A stretch of 64,000 nt of DNA from Brevundimonas goettingensis (GCF_017487405.1 NZ_CP062222.1:496001-560000), one strand, 5' to 3'. Positions 26,786-34,951 are shown, counted from the first letter of the stretch. Program-made: numbers and translations. Notes: generated from the sequence alone by a model not told the origin.

Positions 26786-26872
26786 GTCCGATCCCCTCAG
26801 TCAGCCCATGGGGCGGGAACAGGACGCGCCGTCAAGGGCCACCGGAGCCCCACGGGCTCCGGATGGGAAGTG

Positions 26873-26933
26873 AGAGCATGATTCACGCTTGTGCCGGAGC
26901 CGCGCGGCGGCTCCTCCAAGGCGATCATGCTCT
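26873..26933. repeat. 61-bp palindromic element (AGAGCATGAT ends)
   Basis: The ends AGAGCATGAT and ATCATGCTCT are exact inverted repeats, and the centre (GGAGCCGC/GCGGCTCC) forms a second stem, so the whole unit can fold as one long hairpin. It lies between the kinase-phosphatase and pectate lyase genes and its right end overlaps the lyase TAG stop (26932-26934). A separate 9-bp perfect hairpin (CCGGAGCCC/GGGCTCCGG, loop CAC) is at 26842-26862. No T-tract follows either, so neither is a typical intrinsic terminator. Confidence 0.8.
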
Positions 26934-28569
26934 AGGCCTCAAGCGCCTCGATCAGGTCGCCCATGTTTCTGATGAAGACGGCGGTCGAGATGCCGTCGAC
27001 CGGGAAGTCGGTGTTGTAGGGCGAGACGTCCCACAGGTCGCCGACGCGGGTGGTCTGATACTCTCCGCCGGTCACGGCTTCGGGCGAGGGGCCGTTGTAC
27101 GGGTTGGAGGTGGTGGTCAGGGGGGTGATCCAGGCGCCGTTGTCATCCAGCTTCGACAGGACGGCGGCGATCGCCTCGGGCGCCGGGGCGCGTTCGCGGC
27201 GGGCGTCGGTCGACATGTCCCAGACGCTGACGTCGCGCAGGGTGAAGTATTTCGGCAGCTTCAGCGTCCCGGCCTTGGCCTTGAGCGGGGAGGCGGCGAT
27301 CAGGGCGGCCGGATCCATGGCGAAGGCGGCCTCGTACTCGCGGCGGATGGCGGCGGTGTCGATGCTGCGGAACGAGCCGTAGTGGACGATCAGATTATTG
27401 GGGTTGGCGTCGGCGTAATAGTGGCCGTTGGCGATGTTGGACCCCTTGCGGTGGATATAGACCGGGGTGTTCGAGCCTTCGAGGATGAAGGTCGGATGGG
27501 TCCGGCCGGGCGCAATCAGGTTCTGGGGCGTCTTGACCTGATCCAGCCAGTCCAGGGCCTCGGGCAGGCGCTCCAGGAATTTGCGGTCGCCCGTCAGCTT
27601 GTAGAAGCCGATCATCGAACGGATGTTGGCCGCCGTCGTGTGGGTGGCGAAGGCCTGGGGTTCGATGGTGCGGGCCGGGGCGGGCTTCAGGGTGTCGGGG
27701 AAATGCTGCAGACCCCAGGCCGGCTGCGGCATGGGCTGCTGGGTCTTCACATAGATGTCCATGCCGCGCTCGATGGCGTCGACCAGACGGGCGTCGTTCG
27801 AGCCGAGCGCCTGATGGGCATAGAGCAGGAACTCCAGGTTCTCGCCCGCCACATCGTCATTGAAGGTGATGTAGGGCGTGTAGTCGGCGTGACCATGCAG
27901 GCCGCCGTTCTCGACGAAGGGGAAGCGCTGCGGCCAGCCGCCGTTCGGATACTGGGCGTCGAGGACGAACTGGATCGCCTTGTCGAGCGGGGCGCGATAC
28001 TTCCGCTCGCGCTTCTCCAGATAGACGCGCAGCAGCAGCTGCGAGGCCTCGGCCGTGCCGGCGTCGTCGAAGGTGGCGTTGCCGTAGTAGCGCTGGAATT
28101 CCTCCAGCCGCCAGGCGTTGCCGCCGATCTTCGCATACCAGTCCTTGAGGCTCTCCTCGCCGGCGGTGTCGATGACATAGTTCCAGCCGCCGCGCGGATG
28201 CTGGCCCGCGACCAGGGCGTCGGCGGCGGCCTTGGCGGCATTGTAGAACTGCTCGTCGCCGGTGGCGTGATAGGCGTCGAGATAGAGGTGACCGACGGTC
28301 GCGGTGCCCGGAGGCTGGACCCAAATCATCGTCGGCTTGGCCTCCAGCTCGCCCCAGCGACGCGAGAAGTCGGGCAAGACCTGCCAGACATATCCGCCGC
28401 CCACGGCGACCTTGTCGGTCATGAAGGCCGTGGCCTTCTTCATCGCCGCGAGCACGGCGGCCCGGTCGGCGGGCGGTGCGGTCTGGACGGTGCGGGCGAG
28501 GGCGGGGGTGGCCGAGGCGACCGCGGTGGCGGCGGCGGCGGACAGGAGGGCGCGGCGATTCATCTGCAT
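26932..28569 (-). CDS. Secreted pectate lyase (polysaccharide lyase family 10-like)
   Basis: I choose ATG 28569 (MQMNRRALL, 545 residues); an upstream ATG at 28641 would put 24 non-signal residues in front. The N-terminus NRRALLSAAAATAVASATPALA is a twin-arginine-like export signal. The body has PL10 landmarks: PGTATVGHLYLDAY, YNAAKAAADAL, HPRGGWNYVID, QYPNGGWPQRFP and the ITFNDDVAGENLEFL region with paired Asp residues. It should cleave polygalacturonate by beta-elimination outside the cytoplasm and feed the uronate genes nearby. An operator-like palindrome matching that of uxaC lies 66-81 bases upstream. Confidence 0.85.
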   Translation of the reverse strand: MQMNRRALLSAAAATAVASATPALARTVQTAPPADRAAVLAAMKKATAFMTDKVAVGGGYVWQVLPDFSRRWGELEAKPTMIWVQPPGTATVGHLYLDAYHATGDEQFYNAAKAAADALVAGQHPRGGWNYVIDTAGEESLKDWYAKIGGNAWRLEEFQRYYGNATFDDAGTAEASQLLLRVYLEKRERKYRAPLDKAIQFVLDAQYPNGGWPQRFPFVENGGLHGHADYTPYITFNDDVAGENLEFLLYAHQALGSNDARLVDAIERGMDIYVKTQQPMPQPAWGLQHFPDTLKPAPARTIEPQAFATHTTAANIRSMIGFYKLTGDRKFLERLPEALDWLDQVKTPQNLIAPGRTHPTFILEGSNTPVYIHRKGSNIANGHYYADANPNNLIVHYGSFRSIDTAAIRREYEAAFAMDPAALIAASPLKAKAGTLKLPKYFTLRDVSVWDMSTDARRERAPAPEAIAAVLSKLDDNGAWITPLTTTSNPYNGPSPEAVTGGEYQTTRVGDLWDVSPYNTDFPVDGISTAVFIRNMGDLIEALEA

Positions 28570-28634
28570 GACGGTGTTTCCATTTCCCGGGGAGAGCTCT
28601 TGGCGGCCCTTCAACGGCGCGGATACAAGCACCG

Positions 28635-28650
28635 ATGACACCGGTTTCCT
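28635..28650. promoter_or_regulatory. Candidate operator upstream of pectate lyase, shared with uxaC
   Basis: ATGACACCGGTTTCCT matches the uxaC-upstream palindrome ATGCCACCGGTGTCAT at 13 of 16 positions. The left half ATGACACCGGT is the better-conserved arm. Its distance from the chosen lyase start (66-81 bases) suits a promoter-overlapping repressor site. Confidence 0.5.
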
Positions 28651-28712
28651 AGGGGGTGAGGCGGGGGAATTTCGAAGAACGATGTGTGGCTCGGGAATGT
28701 CTACATCTATTA

Positions 28713-28835
28713 CCGCTCATCCCGGCGAATGCCGGGATCCAGATCCAGACGCTATCTCCGCTGGAGGTCACGAACAGCGCGAAACTTCTGCCGTCGCATG
28801 TGAGTCTGGATCCCGGCATTCGCCGGGATGAGCGG
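28713..28835. repeat. 123-bp palindrome-ended element, copy 2 of 3
   Basis: The cleanest copy: the two ends match perfectly over 31 bases as inverted repeats (starting CCGCTCATCCCGGCGAATGC). The internal ~60 bases do not match copies 1 or 3. It lies in the 250-base gap between the pectate lyase start and the end of the secreted-protein gene at 28896. Confidence 0.92.
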
Positions 28836-28895
28836 TGGATGGCAGGTCCGATGAGATCGTCCTCGAGCATGTCACGCCAAGGGCGGCCTGGAGGG

Positions 28896-29477
28896 CTAGT
28901 GCGGTTCGCCCGGCGTCGAGGCGGGCCCGAAAATCAGGTTCGTCACCATGGCCGCGCGCGCCTCGGCTTCGGCCGCCTTGGCCGGATCGGGGTTGGGCTC
29001 GATTTCCATCGACCAGACGACACCGGCCGGAGGATGGAGGTCGCGGCACAACGTCCTCGTGTGCAGTCGGCTCATGACGTCACGATTGCGGTCCATCCGA
29101 TCGATGTCGCCGTCGCCGTCATTATCGGCTCGCCCCGGCGCGCTGACGGTGATGTCCCAATGCGCGGGCTCGGGCGTGCGGTCGCCTTGACCGGGCAGGC
29201 GTGCGCCGTCCGGGGAGGTCAGATAGACCGTGGTTCCGGAAGGGGTCTCCCAGAACGCCATGACCGAATAGGGCTCGATATGCCCCTCGATCTCGATAAG
29301 GCCGCAGCCGATCCGGGCGCCGCCGCGCGGGCTTTCCTTGAAATCCTGCGACAGGATCCGCCCGGCAGGCCGTTCGGTCTGGACGGCGGCGATCAGCTGA
29401 TCGTCGCCGGGACGCACAGGTCGCGAAGCCTCCGCCTGAAGGCCCAGGGCGATCAGTGCGAGGAGCGCAGCGGGCAT
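28896..29477 (-). CDS. Exported protein with an EF-hand-like calcium loop, function unknown
   Basis: A 193-residue protein with a short signal peptide (AALLALIALGLQAEA). Near residues 118-130 it carries DNDGDGDIDRMDRNRD, which fits the D-x-D-x-D-G-x-I calcium loop of EF-hands or dockerin-type repeats. The rest is soluble and unrecognised. It begins one base after the cobS stop, so it should be co-transcribed with cobS, although nothing in it suggests a cobalamin role. Confidence 0.7.
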   Translation of the reverse strand: MPAALLALIALGLQAEASRPVRPGDDQLIAAVQTERPAGRILSQDFKESPRGGARIGCGLIEIEGHIEPYSVMAFWETPSGTTVYLTSPDGARLPGQGDRTPEPAHWDITVSAPGRADNDGDGDIDRMDRNRDVMSRLHTRTLCRDLHPPAGVVWSMEIEPNPDPAKAAEAEARAAMVTNLIFGPASTPGEPH

Positions 29478-29478
29478 C

Positions 29479-30483
29479 TCAGCCCACCTTCACCCGCGTC
29501 GCCGCCTCGGGGAGATCTTCCCCGAAGGCCCTTTGATAGAACTCGGCGATGGTCGGCCGTTCCAGCTCGTCGCACTTGTTCAGGAAGGTCAGGCGGAAGG
29601 CGAGGCCGACGTCGTTGCCGAAGATGATGGCGTTCTGGGCCCAGGTGATGACGGTGCGGGGCGACATGACGGTGGAGATGTCGCCGTTCATGAAGGCGTT
29701 GCGGGTCATGTCGGCGACGCGGACCATGGCCGCGATGCGGCGCAGGCCCTCGGCGTCGGACCACTCGGGCACCTTGGCGGCGACGATGCCCGCTTCGACG
29801 TCGTGCTCGAGGTAGTTCAAGGTGGTGACAATGTTCCAGCGGTCCATCTGGCCCTGATTGATCTGCTGGGTGCCGTGATACAGGCCCGAGGTGTCGCCCA
29901 GGCCGATGGTGTTGGTGGTCGAGAACAGGCGGAACCAGCGGTTCGGGCGGATGACGCGGTTCTGGTCCAGCAGGGTCAGGCGGCCTTGCGCCTCCAGCAC
30001 GCGCTGGATCACGAACATCACGTCGGGACGGCCGGCGTCATATTCGTCGAAGACCAGGGCGATGGGGCGCTGCAGGGCCCAGGGCAGCATGCCTTCGCGG
30101 AATTCGGTGATCTGTTTGCCGTCCTTAAGGACGATGGCGTCCTTGCCGACCAGATCGATGCGCGAGACGTGGCTGTCGAGGTTCACCCGGACCAGCGGCC
30201 AGTTCAGCCGGGCGGCGACCTGTTCGATATGGGTCGACTTGCCGGTGCCGTGATAGCCCTGGACCATGACGCGGCGGTCGTAGGCGAAGCCGGCGCAGAT
30301 CGCGAGCGTCGTCTGCGGGTCGAAGCGATAGGCCGGATCGACCTCGGGCACATGGCTGTCGACCGTGTCGAACATCGGCACGACCATGTCGGAATCGACG
30401 CCGAAGGCTTCGCGCACGGTCACCTTGCGGTGCGGTTCGAACGTCAGGAGGGGATCGGGAGTCGCGTCGAGGAGGGAGGCCAT
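29479..30483 (-). CDS. cobS: Cobaltochelatase subunit CobS (AAA+ ATPase)
   Basis: The 334-residue product has the CobS N-terminal segment ([19 protein letters not shown]), Walker [10 protein letters not shown] (76-84), Walker B LVFDEYDA (143-150), and sensor/arginine regions ending [17 protein letters not shown]. CobS works with CobT and CobN to insert cobalt into hydrogenobyrinate a,c-diamide in aerobic B12 synthesis. cobT is normally the next gene but is absent; instead an unrelated secreted protein follows by one base. Upstream, a broken monooxygenase and ohr are spaced by 10 bases each. Confidence 0.93.
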   Translation of the reverse strand: MASLLDATPDPLLTFEPHRKVTVREAFGVDSDMVVPMFDTVDSHVPEVDPAYRFDPQTTLAICAGFAYDRRVMVQGYHGTGKSTHIEQVAARLNWPLVRVNLDSHVSRIDLVGKDAIVLKDGKQITEFREGMLPWALQRPIALVFDEYDAGRPDVMFVIQRVLEAQGRLTLLDQNRVIRPNRWFRLFSTTNTIGLGDTSGLYHGTQQINQGQMDRWNIVTTLNYLEHDVEAGIVAAKVPEWSDAEGLRRIAAMVRVADMTRNAFMNGDISTVMSPRTVITWAQNAIIFGNDVGLAFRLTFLNKCDELERPTIAEFYQRAFGEDLPEAATRVKVG

Positions 30484-30493
30484 GAGTGTGCGA

Positions 30494-31605
30494 TTAGCGC
30501 ACGGCCGTCGGGTGGTCGAGACCCAGACCGCGCTTGAGCGCCTGATTGATCAATCCGGGCAGGGATGCGGCGATCGGGGGAGCGATGCGTTTCAGGAAAC
30601 GGGCTTTCGCAGACTGGTCGGTGACGAAGCCGGTCAGCCCGCGGGACGTCTTCACCCAGGCCGCATCGACGGCGTGACGCAGCCGGGCGTAGTCGGCGAT
30701 GCGAGAAAGGTCGCCCTGTAAGGCGTCCACCGCGCAGGCGGCGAAGACATAGCCGTCCTCGATGCCCAGGTTCATGCCGCGTCCGCCGATGGGCGAGTGG
30801 ATATGGGCGGCGTCCCCGGCGAGGGCGACCCGGCCGACGGCCATGGTCGGAGCCATCCGATGCGAGACCTTGAACTCGGATTGCCAGCGGACCTTTCCGC
30901 CGTCCAGCTCGCGGGCAGGCGCGGCAGCAGGGGCTCGCCGAAGCCGATCAGTCGGAAGGTCCCGCCGGAGAAGGGCAGGGCGATCAGCGGTCCCGCGCGC
31001 TGGAAGTCGATGCGCGCCTCGTCCGGGGCCGCGCCCGCTATATCGACATCCATCAGATGCCAGGGCAGGTCCGAGGCGTCGCCGGGGAAGCCGAGGTCCA
31101 GGGCGTGGCGCACAGCCGAATGGGCTCCGTCGGCGCCGAGCAGCAAGGCGGCGGTGACCGTTTCGCCGGTCGACAGGACGGCGATGACGGCGTCGTCCGT
31201 CTGGGTAAGGCCGGTCAGGCCCGCGCCGCGTTCAGGACGCACGCCGAGGTCGGCCAGCGCCTCGGCCAGCAGCCGTTCCGTCTCGGCCTGGGGCAGGATG
31301 GTCATGGGCCGGCCCGGGGCGACCCGATCCCAGTCGGGACGGATCGTGGCGCTGACCCGGCCCTCGTGGGCGACGCGGATCGTGCTGATCCTCTGGCCCT
31401 CCGTGCGGATGCGGTCGGCGACCCCCGTCGGCTGCAGCAGTTCCAGCGTGCGCGGATTGACGGCCAGGGCCTTGGAGGTCGTCGTCGGCGCGGGTGCCGC
31501 ATCGACGATGCGCACGGCGACGCCAGCCCGCGTCAGGAACAGCGCCGCCGCCAGTCCCGTGGGACCGGCGCCGACGATCAGGACCTGCGGGCCGGGCGCG
31601 CTCAT
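30494..31605 (-). pseudogene. FAD-dependent monooxygenase (PHBH type), frameshifted
   Basis: The N-terminal part (from ATG 31605) reads QVLIVGAGPTGLAAALFLTRAG, a FAD Rossmann motif, and continues with LLGADGAHSAVR. Around 30908-30915 the frame is lost: family-like sequence resumes in another frame with RVALAGDAAHIHSPIGGRGMNLGIED, the conserved GDAAH/GRGMN FAD contact, and runs to the TAA at 30494. One missing base would restore a single chain of about 370 residues. It could be a real mutation or a sequencing error near a GGG run. It lies between ohr and cobS with 10-base gaps on either side. Confidence 0.8.
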
Positions 31606-31615
31606 GCGCCGGAGG

Positions 31616-32044
31616 TTATTCCGCGGTCAGGTCCACGTCCACATTGCCGCGGGTGGCGTTGGAGTAGGGGCAGACCTGGTGGGCGGCGGCGATCAGGCCG
31701 TCGATGGTCGACTTGTCGAGGCCGTGGTCGGTGACCTTGATGGCGATGTCCAGGTTGAAGCCCTCGCCGCGGGTGTTCGGGCCGATGCCGACCGTGGTGT
31801 GGATCTTCGTGTCCGGACCGACCGGCGTGCCCGCCTTGCCCGAGACCAGACGCAGGGCGCCCATGTAGCAGGCGGCGTAGCCGGCCGCGAACAGCTGTTC
31901 CGGATTGGTGCCGGCGCCGCCCTTGCCGCCCATTTCGGCGGGCAGGGACAGCAGGACGTCGATCTTGCCGTCGTCGGTGGCCGAGCGGCCTTCGTCGCGG
32001 CCGCCGCCGGTGGAGGTGGCGTGCGCCTTGTACAGAACGTTCAT
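31616..32044 (-). CDS. ohr: Organic hydroperoxide resistance protein (Ohr/OsmC family)
   Basis: A 142-residue peroxidase with both redox-active cysteines: Cys59 in GYAACYMGAL and Cys125 in AHQVCPYSNAT, plus the N-terminal YKAHATSTGGGRDG-like Ohr signature. It reduces organic and fatty-acid hydroperoxides using lipoylated partners. It is divergent from ohrR, with two operator-like palindromes in the shared 130-base region. Downstream on its strand, within 10 bases each, lie the frameshifted monooxygenase and then cobS. Confidence 0.93.
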   Translation of the reverse strand: MNVLYKAHATSTGGGRDEGRSATDDGKIDVLLSLPAEMGGKGGAGTNPEQLFAAGYAACYMGALRLVSGKAGTPVGPDTKIHTTVGIGPNTRGEGFNLDIAIKVTDHGLDKSTIDGLIAAAHQVCPYSNATRGNVDVDLTAE

Positions 32045-32081
32045 CGGGGGATCTCCTGTCGTGGCCGTCGCGGCGGCGAGT

Positions 32082-32099
32082 TGTTTATCGCGATAAACA
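32082..32099. promoter_or_regulatory. OhrR-type operator, site 1
   Basis: TGTTTATCGCGATAAACA is a perfect 18-base palindrome, 38 bases upstream of the ohr start. Its form (TTTAT...ATAAA) agrees with MarR/OhrR sites in alphaproteobacteria. A second, imperfect site lies beside ohrR. Confidence 0.8.
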
Positions 32100-32150
32100 T
32101 CTTCTAGGCCTGCGCTCTCGCCGAGTCCAGCGAAAGTTTGTGACGCTAAC

Positions 32151-32166
32151 CGTTATTGTGATAAAT
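32151..32166. promoter_or_regulatory. OhrR-type operator, site 2
   Basis: CGTTATTGTGATAAAT holds an imperfect copy of the TTAT-N4-ATAA palindrome seen at 32082-32099, 9 bases before the ohrR start. It would let the regulator repress its own gene. Confidence 0.65.
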
Positions 32167-32174
32167 GATTGGGT

Positions 32175-32639
32175 ATGGAGACGTCCCAAACCCTTTCGCC
32201 TGCTTCGATGTCGCTCGACGACCATCTGTGCTTCGCCTTGTATTCCGCCTCCATGGCGGTGACGCGGCTCTACAAGCCCATGCTGGACGAGTTGGGCATC
32301 ACCTATCCCCAGTATCTGGTGCTCAACGCCCTGAAAGATGTCGGCGCGAATGAGGACGGCTTCCTGACCGTCGGCGGCCTGGCGTCACGGCTGGCGCTGG
32401 AGCCCTCGACCATCACCCCCCTGGTCAAGCGGCTGGAGGCGGCGGGCCTGGTCACGCGCACGCGCAGCCTCAAGGACGAGCGCGAGGTTCAGGTGCGGCT
32501 GGCCGAAACAGGCAGGGACGTCATCGCCCGTTCGACCTGTCTCGCCGAGGCCCTGCTGGCCAAGTCGGACATGGCCGTGAGTGATCTGGGCAGGCTGCGC
32601 GATCTGGTGCGCGAGTTCCGGGGCAAGGTGGCGGCCTGA
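32175..32639 (+). CDS. ohrR: OhrR, MarR-family organic peroxide sensor
   Basis: Starting at ATG 32175 the 154-residue protein has the MarR winged helix (SRLALEPSTITPLVKRLEAAGLVTRTRSLKDEREVQVRL) and the conserved peroxide-sensing cysteine at residue 19 in DDHLCFALYSAS. Oxidation of this Cys releases OhrR from DNA and turns on ohr. Divergent arrangement and two operator-like palindromes between the genes support the assignment. A TTG six bases upstream is a less likely start. Confidence 0.93.
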   Translation: METSQTLSPASMSLDDHLCFALYSASMAVTRLYKPMLDELGITYPQYLVLNALKDVGANEDGFLTVGGLASRLALEPSTITPLVKRLEAAGLVTRTRSLKDEREVQVRLAETGRDVIARSTCLAEALLAKSDMAVSDLGRLRDLVREFRGKVAA

Positions 32640-32746
32640 GGCGGCCTGAGGCGGGAAGTGGCCGCCTTACCGCGAATTCACTGGGTCGGCGCGACGTCGG
32701 CGGCGATGGTCGGGGTCTCCCCCGGTGTCCTCCCCCGAGACCTGTC

Positions 32747-33853
32747 ATGACCCAGTTCACACGCCGCCATGCCCTGCTGACCGCCGTCGGCGCCTCGGCC
32801 CTGATCACCGCCCCGGCCTTCGCCCGTTCGGTGTTGCGTCCCGATCCTACCGAAGACACTCGCGTCGACGCCATCGCTCAGGAGTTCGGCTTCAACGGGG
32901 TGATCCTGCTGGGCCGGGCCGGGCGGCCGGAGTTCCGCAAGGCTTACGGCGTCGCCGACGTCGCCACCGGGCGGCCGGCCTCGGTCGGCGACCGCTACGC
33001 CATCGCTTCCATCTCCAAATGGCTGACGGTGACCGCGATCCTGCAGCTGGTCGATCAGGGCAGGCTGGCGCTGGATGCGCCGATCAACACCTGGCTGCCG
33101 GACTATCGCACGGACACCGGCGGCACGGTCACCCTGCGCCACCTGCTCAACAACACCAGCGGCATTCCGAACCTGCTCAACGCCGCCGTCGGGGCCGATC
33201 CGACGCTCAACACCTCGACCATGCCTGCCGCCGAGGCGGTCAAACGGTTCTGCTCGGGCGACCCGATCTTCGCGCCCGGCGCCCGGTTCGACTATGTCCC
33301 CACCAACTGGATCCTGGTCATGGCGATCATGGAGGCGGCGACCGGCGAGGCCTATCCGGCCCTCATGGACCGGCTGGTGATCACGCCCCTGGGCCTGCCG
33401 GACACCGGATTGTGCGACGCGGCCTTCCTGGAGGCGGGCGATGTGGCCAAGGCCTACAAGACCCTGTCGCCGCCGGTGCTCAAGATGTGGCCGCGCCCGA
33501 CCTTCATCGCCGCGGCGGGCGGCTTCTACAGCACCGCCGCCGATCTGCTGCGCGCCGCCCACGGGGTGTTCGACGGCGACCTGCTGTCCGCATCCTCACG
33601 CGAGGAGATGGCGCGGATCACCGTGCCCGATCAGCACTATTCCCTCGGCGGGCGGGTCGCGGTGGTGAATATCGACGGCCAGGTGAGGCGCGGCGGCTGG
33701 GAGACCGGGCGCACCGACGGCTACCGCTCGGTGCTGGGCCATCTGTTCGACGACCACAGGACGGTGGTGGTGCTCAACAACACCGACATGTCCCAGCAGG
33801 TCATGGACCAGATCGCGCTCAGGCTCCTGAACGCGACCTGGGCCGAGGCTTAA
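32747..33853 (+). CDS. Exported serine hydrolase, beta-lactamase class C/peptidase S12 family
   Basis: A 368-residue protein with a twin-arginine-like signal (FTRRHALLTAVGASALITAPAFA). It has the SxxK nucleophile motif SISK (88-91), a Tyr-containing second motif region (FDYVPTNW, near 185), and a C-terminal segment (TDGYRSVLGH) in place of a clear KTG box. Such S12 proteins are usually esterases or D-amino-acid peptidases rather than true AmpC enzymes, and the missing KTG supports that. It is a single gene between ohrR and the convergent J-domain gene. Confidence 0.75.
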   Translation: MTQFTRRHALLTAVGASALITAPAFARSVLRPDPTEDTRVDAIAQEFGFNGVILLGRAGRPEFRKAYGVADVATGRPASVGDRYAIASISKWLTVTAILQLVDQGRLALDAPINTWLPDYRTDTGGTVTLRHLLNNTSGIPNLLNAAVGADPTLNTSTMPAAEAVKRFCSGDPIFAPGARFDYVPTNWILVMAIMEAATGEAYPALMDRLVITPLGLPDTGLCDAAFLEAGDVAKAYKTLSPPVLKMWPRPTFIAAAGGFYSTAADLLRAAHGVFDGDLLSASSREEMARITVPDQHYSLGGRVAVVNIDGQVRRGGWETGRTDGYRSVLGHLFDDHRTVVVLNNTDMSQQVMDQIALRLLNATWAEA

Positions 33854-33865
33854 GCCGCCCCGTCC

Positions 33866-34537
33866 TCAGGCGGCGAGGCCCGCCTTTTTCAGCGTCTTGT
33901 AGGCCTTGATGACGCGGACCAGCTTGGCCTCGGCGCCGCGGTCGCCGCCATTGTGGTCGGGGTGGCAGCGCTTGAGCAGGGCGTGATAGGCGGCCTTGAT
34001 CTCTTCCTTGGTCGCGCCGGGCTCGAGGTCGAGGTCGCGCAGGGCGCCGCCCTCGATCTTGCCGACGCGGTGGACCGGCTCGGCCGGGGCGGGCGCATGT
34101 TCGCCGCGCCGGCCGAACAGGCCGTAGCTGTCGCGCCACGAGCCTTCGCCCGTCGTGTTGGCCGTACCCATCTTGGCGGCGAAGGTCGCGGCCTCGCGGG
34201 AGTTCTTGGAGGCCTTCATGTCCCAGGTCGGCCGCCCGCCGGTCATGGCCTCGTTTTCCTTGGCCGCCCGGATCTGGGCCTCGTTCATCCCGGCGTAGAA
34301 ATTCCAGGCCTTGTTGTACTCGGCCGCGTGAGGCTGGCAGAAATTATAGAAGTCGTTCAGCCGCTCGCGCGATTTCGGGGCGCGCGCGGTCGCCGCCTTG
34401 GAGCAGTCGGGGTGGTCGCACGGCTTCTCGCCGGGCTTGAGGCGCAGCACATCCTGTTCCGCCTCAGCCTCTCCGGGCTTCGACGGCTTGATCCGCATGT
34501 CCTTGAAACGGGGTTTGTATTCGAATGACGCAGCCAT
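33866..34537 (-). CDS. J-domain (DnaJ-like) protein
   Basis: The 223-residue protein ends in a J domain (about 165-220) with the HPD tripeptide in CHPDHNGGD, needed to stimulate Hsp70 ATPase. The N-terminal two thirds are a conserved alphaproteobacterial extension (FYNFCQPHAAEYNKAWNFYAGM) with Cys residues in a DHPDCSKAA-type pattern. In many alphaproteobacteria this gene sits between bolA and cobS-cobT. Here bolA is still its divergent neighbour but cobS is 3.4 kb away. Confidence 0.85.
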   Translation of the reverse strand: MAASFEYKPRFKDMRIKPSKPGEAEAEQDVLRLKPGEKPCDHPDCSKAATARAPKSRERLNDFYNFCQPHAAEYNKAWNFYAGMNEAQIRAAKENEAMTGGRPTWDMKASKNSREAATFAAKMGTANTTGEGSWRDSYGLFGRRGEHAPAPAEPVHRVGKIEGGALRDLDLEPGATKEEIKAAYHALLKRCHPDHNGGDRGAEAKLVRVIKAYKTLKKAGLAA

Positions 34538-34582
34538 TGTCCCAAGTGTAGGGTGGATTTGGACCTCATCAAGGACACATCG

Positions 34583-34900
34583 ATGCCGGACGGCCCTATC
34601 GCGACGATTATCCGGGAAAAATTGGTTTCAGCCCTGTCGCCGACCCATCTGGAGCTCGAAGACGACAGCTGGCGGCACGCCGGTCACCATCATGAGGGCG
34701 GCATGGACGCCAAACCCGGCGGCGAGAGCCACTTCAACCTGACGGTGGTCTCCGAATCTTTCGAGGGGCAGGGGCGTGTGGCGCGTCAGAGGACCATCAA
34801 CGCCCTGCTAGCCGAAGAGTTGGCCGGGCCCGTGCACGCGCTTTCGATCCGGGCCCTGACGCCTTCCGAAACCGAAAACAAAGCGTTCACTTCGTCTTAG
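34583..34900 (+). CDS. bolA: BolA family protein
   Basis: From ATG 34583 the protein is 105 residues, with the BolA core: LVSALSPTHLELEDDSWRHAGH (His used for 2Fe-2S sharing with monothiol glutaredoxin), ESHFNLTVVSESFEGQ, RQRTINALLAEEL and VHALSIRALTPSE. BolA proteins act in iron-sulfur metabolism and morphology. An earlier in-frame start at 34553 would overlap the divergent J-domain promoter. It is 51 bases ahead of the hybrid kinase gene. Confidence 0.9.
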   Translation: MPDGPIATIIREKLVSALSPTHLELEDDSWRHAGHHHEGGMDAKPGGESHFNLTVVSESFEGQGRVARQRTINALLAEELAGPVHALSIRALTPSETENKAFTSS

Positions 34901-34951
34901 ACACTTTTACGTAGCGTGCTGCCCGGGCGGTTCAGTTTTCCGGGAATATCA

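Noticed and set aside
26842..26862. Intrinsic terminator for the pectate lyase or kinase genes
   Set aside because: The hairpin is perfect but has no T-tract on either strand, so I list it only as a hairpin near the repeat.
32725..33909. 394-codon frame overlapping the serine hydrolase
   Set aside because: The alternative frame is Arg/Gly-rich without motifs, whereas the accepted frame has a signal peptide and an SxxK motif.
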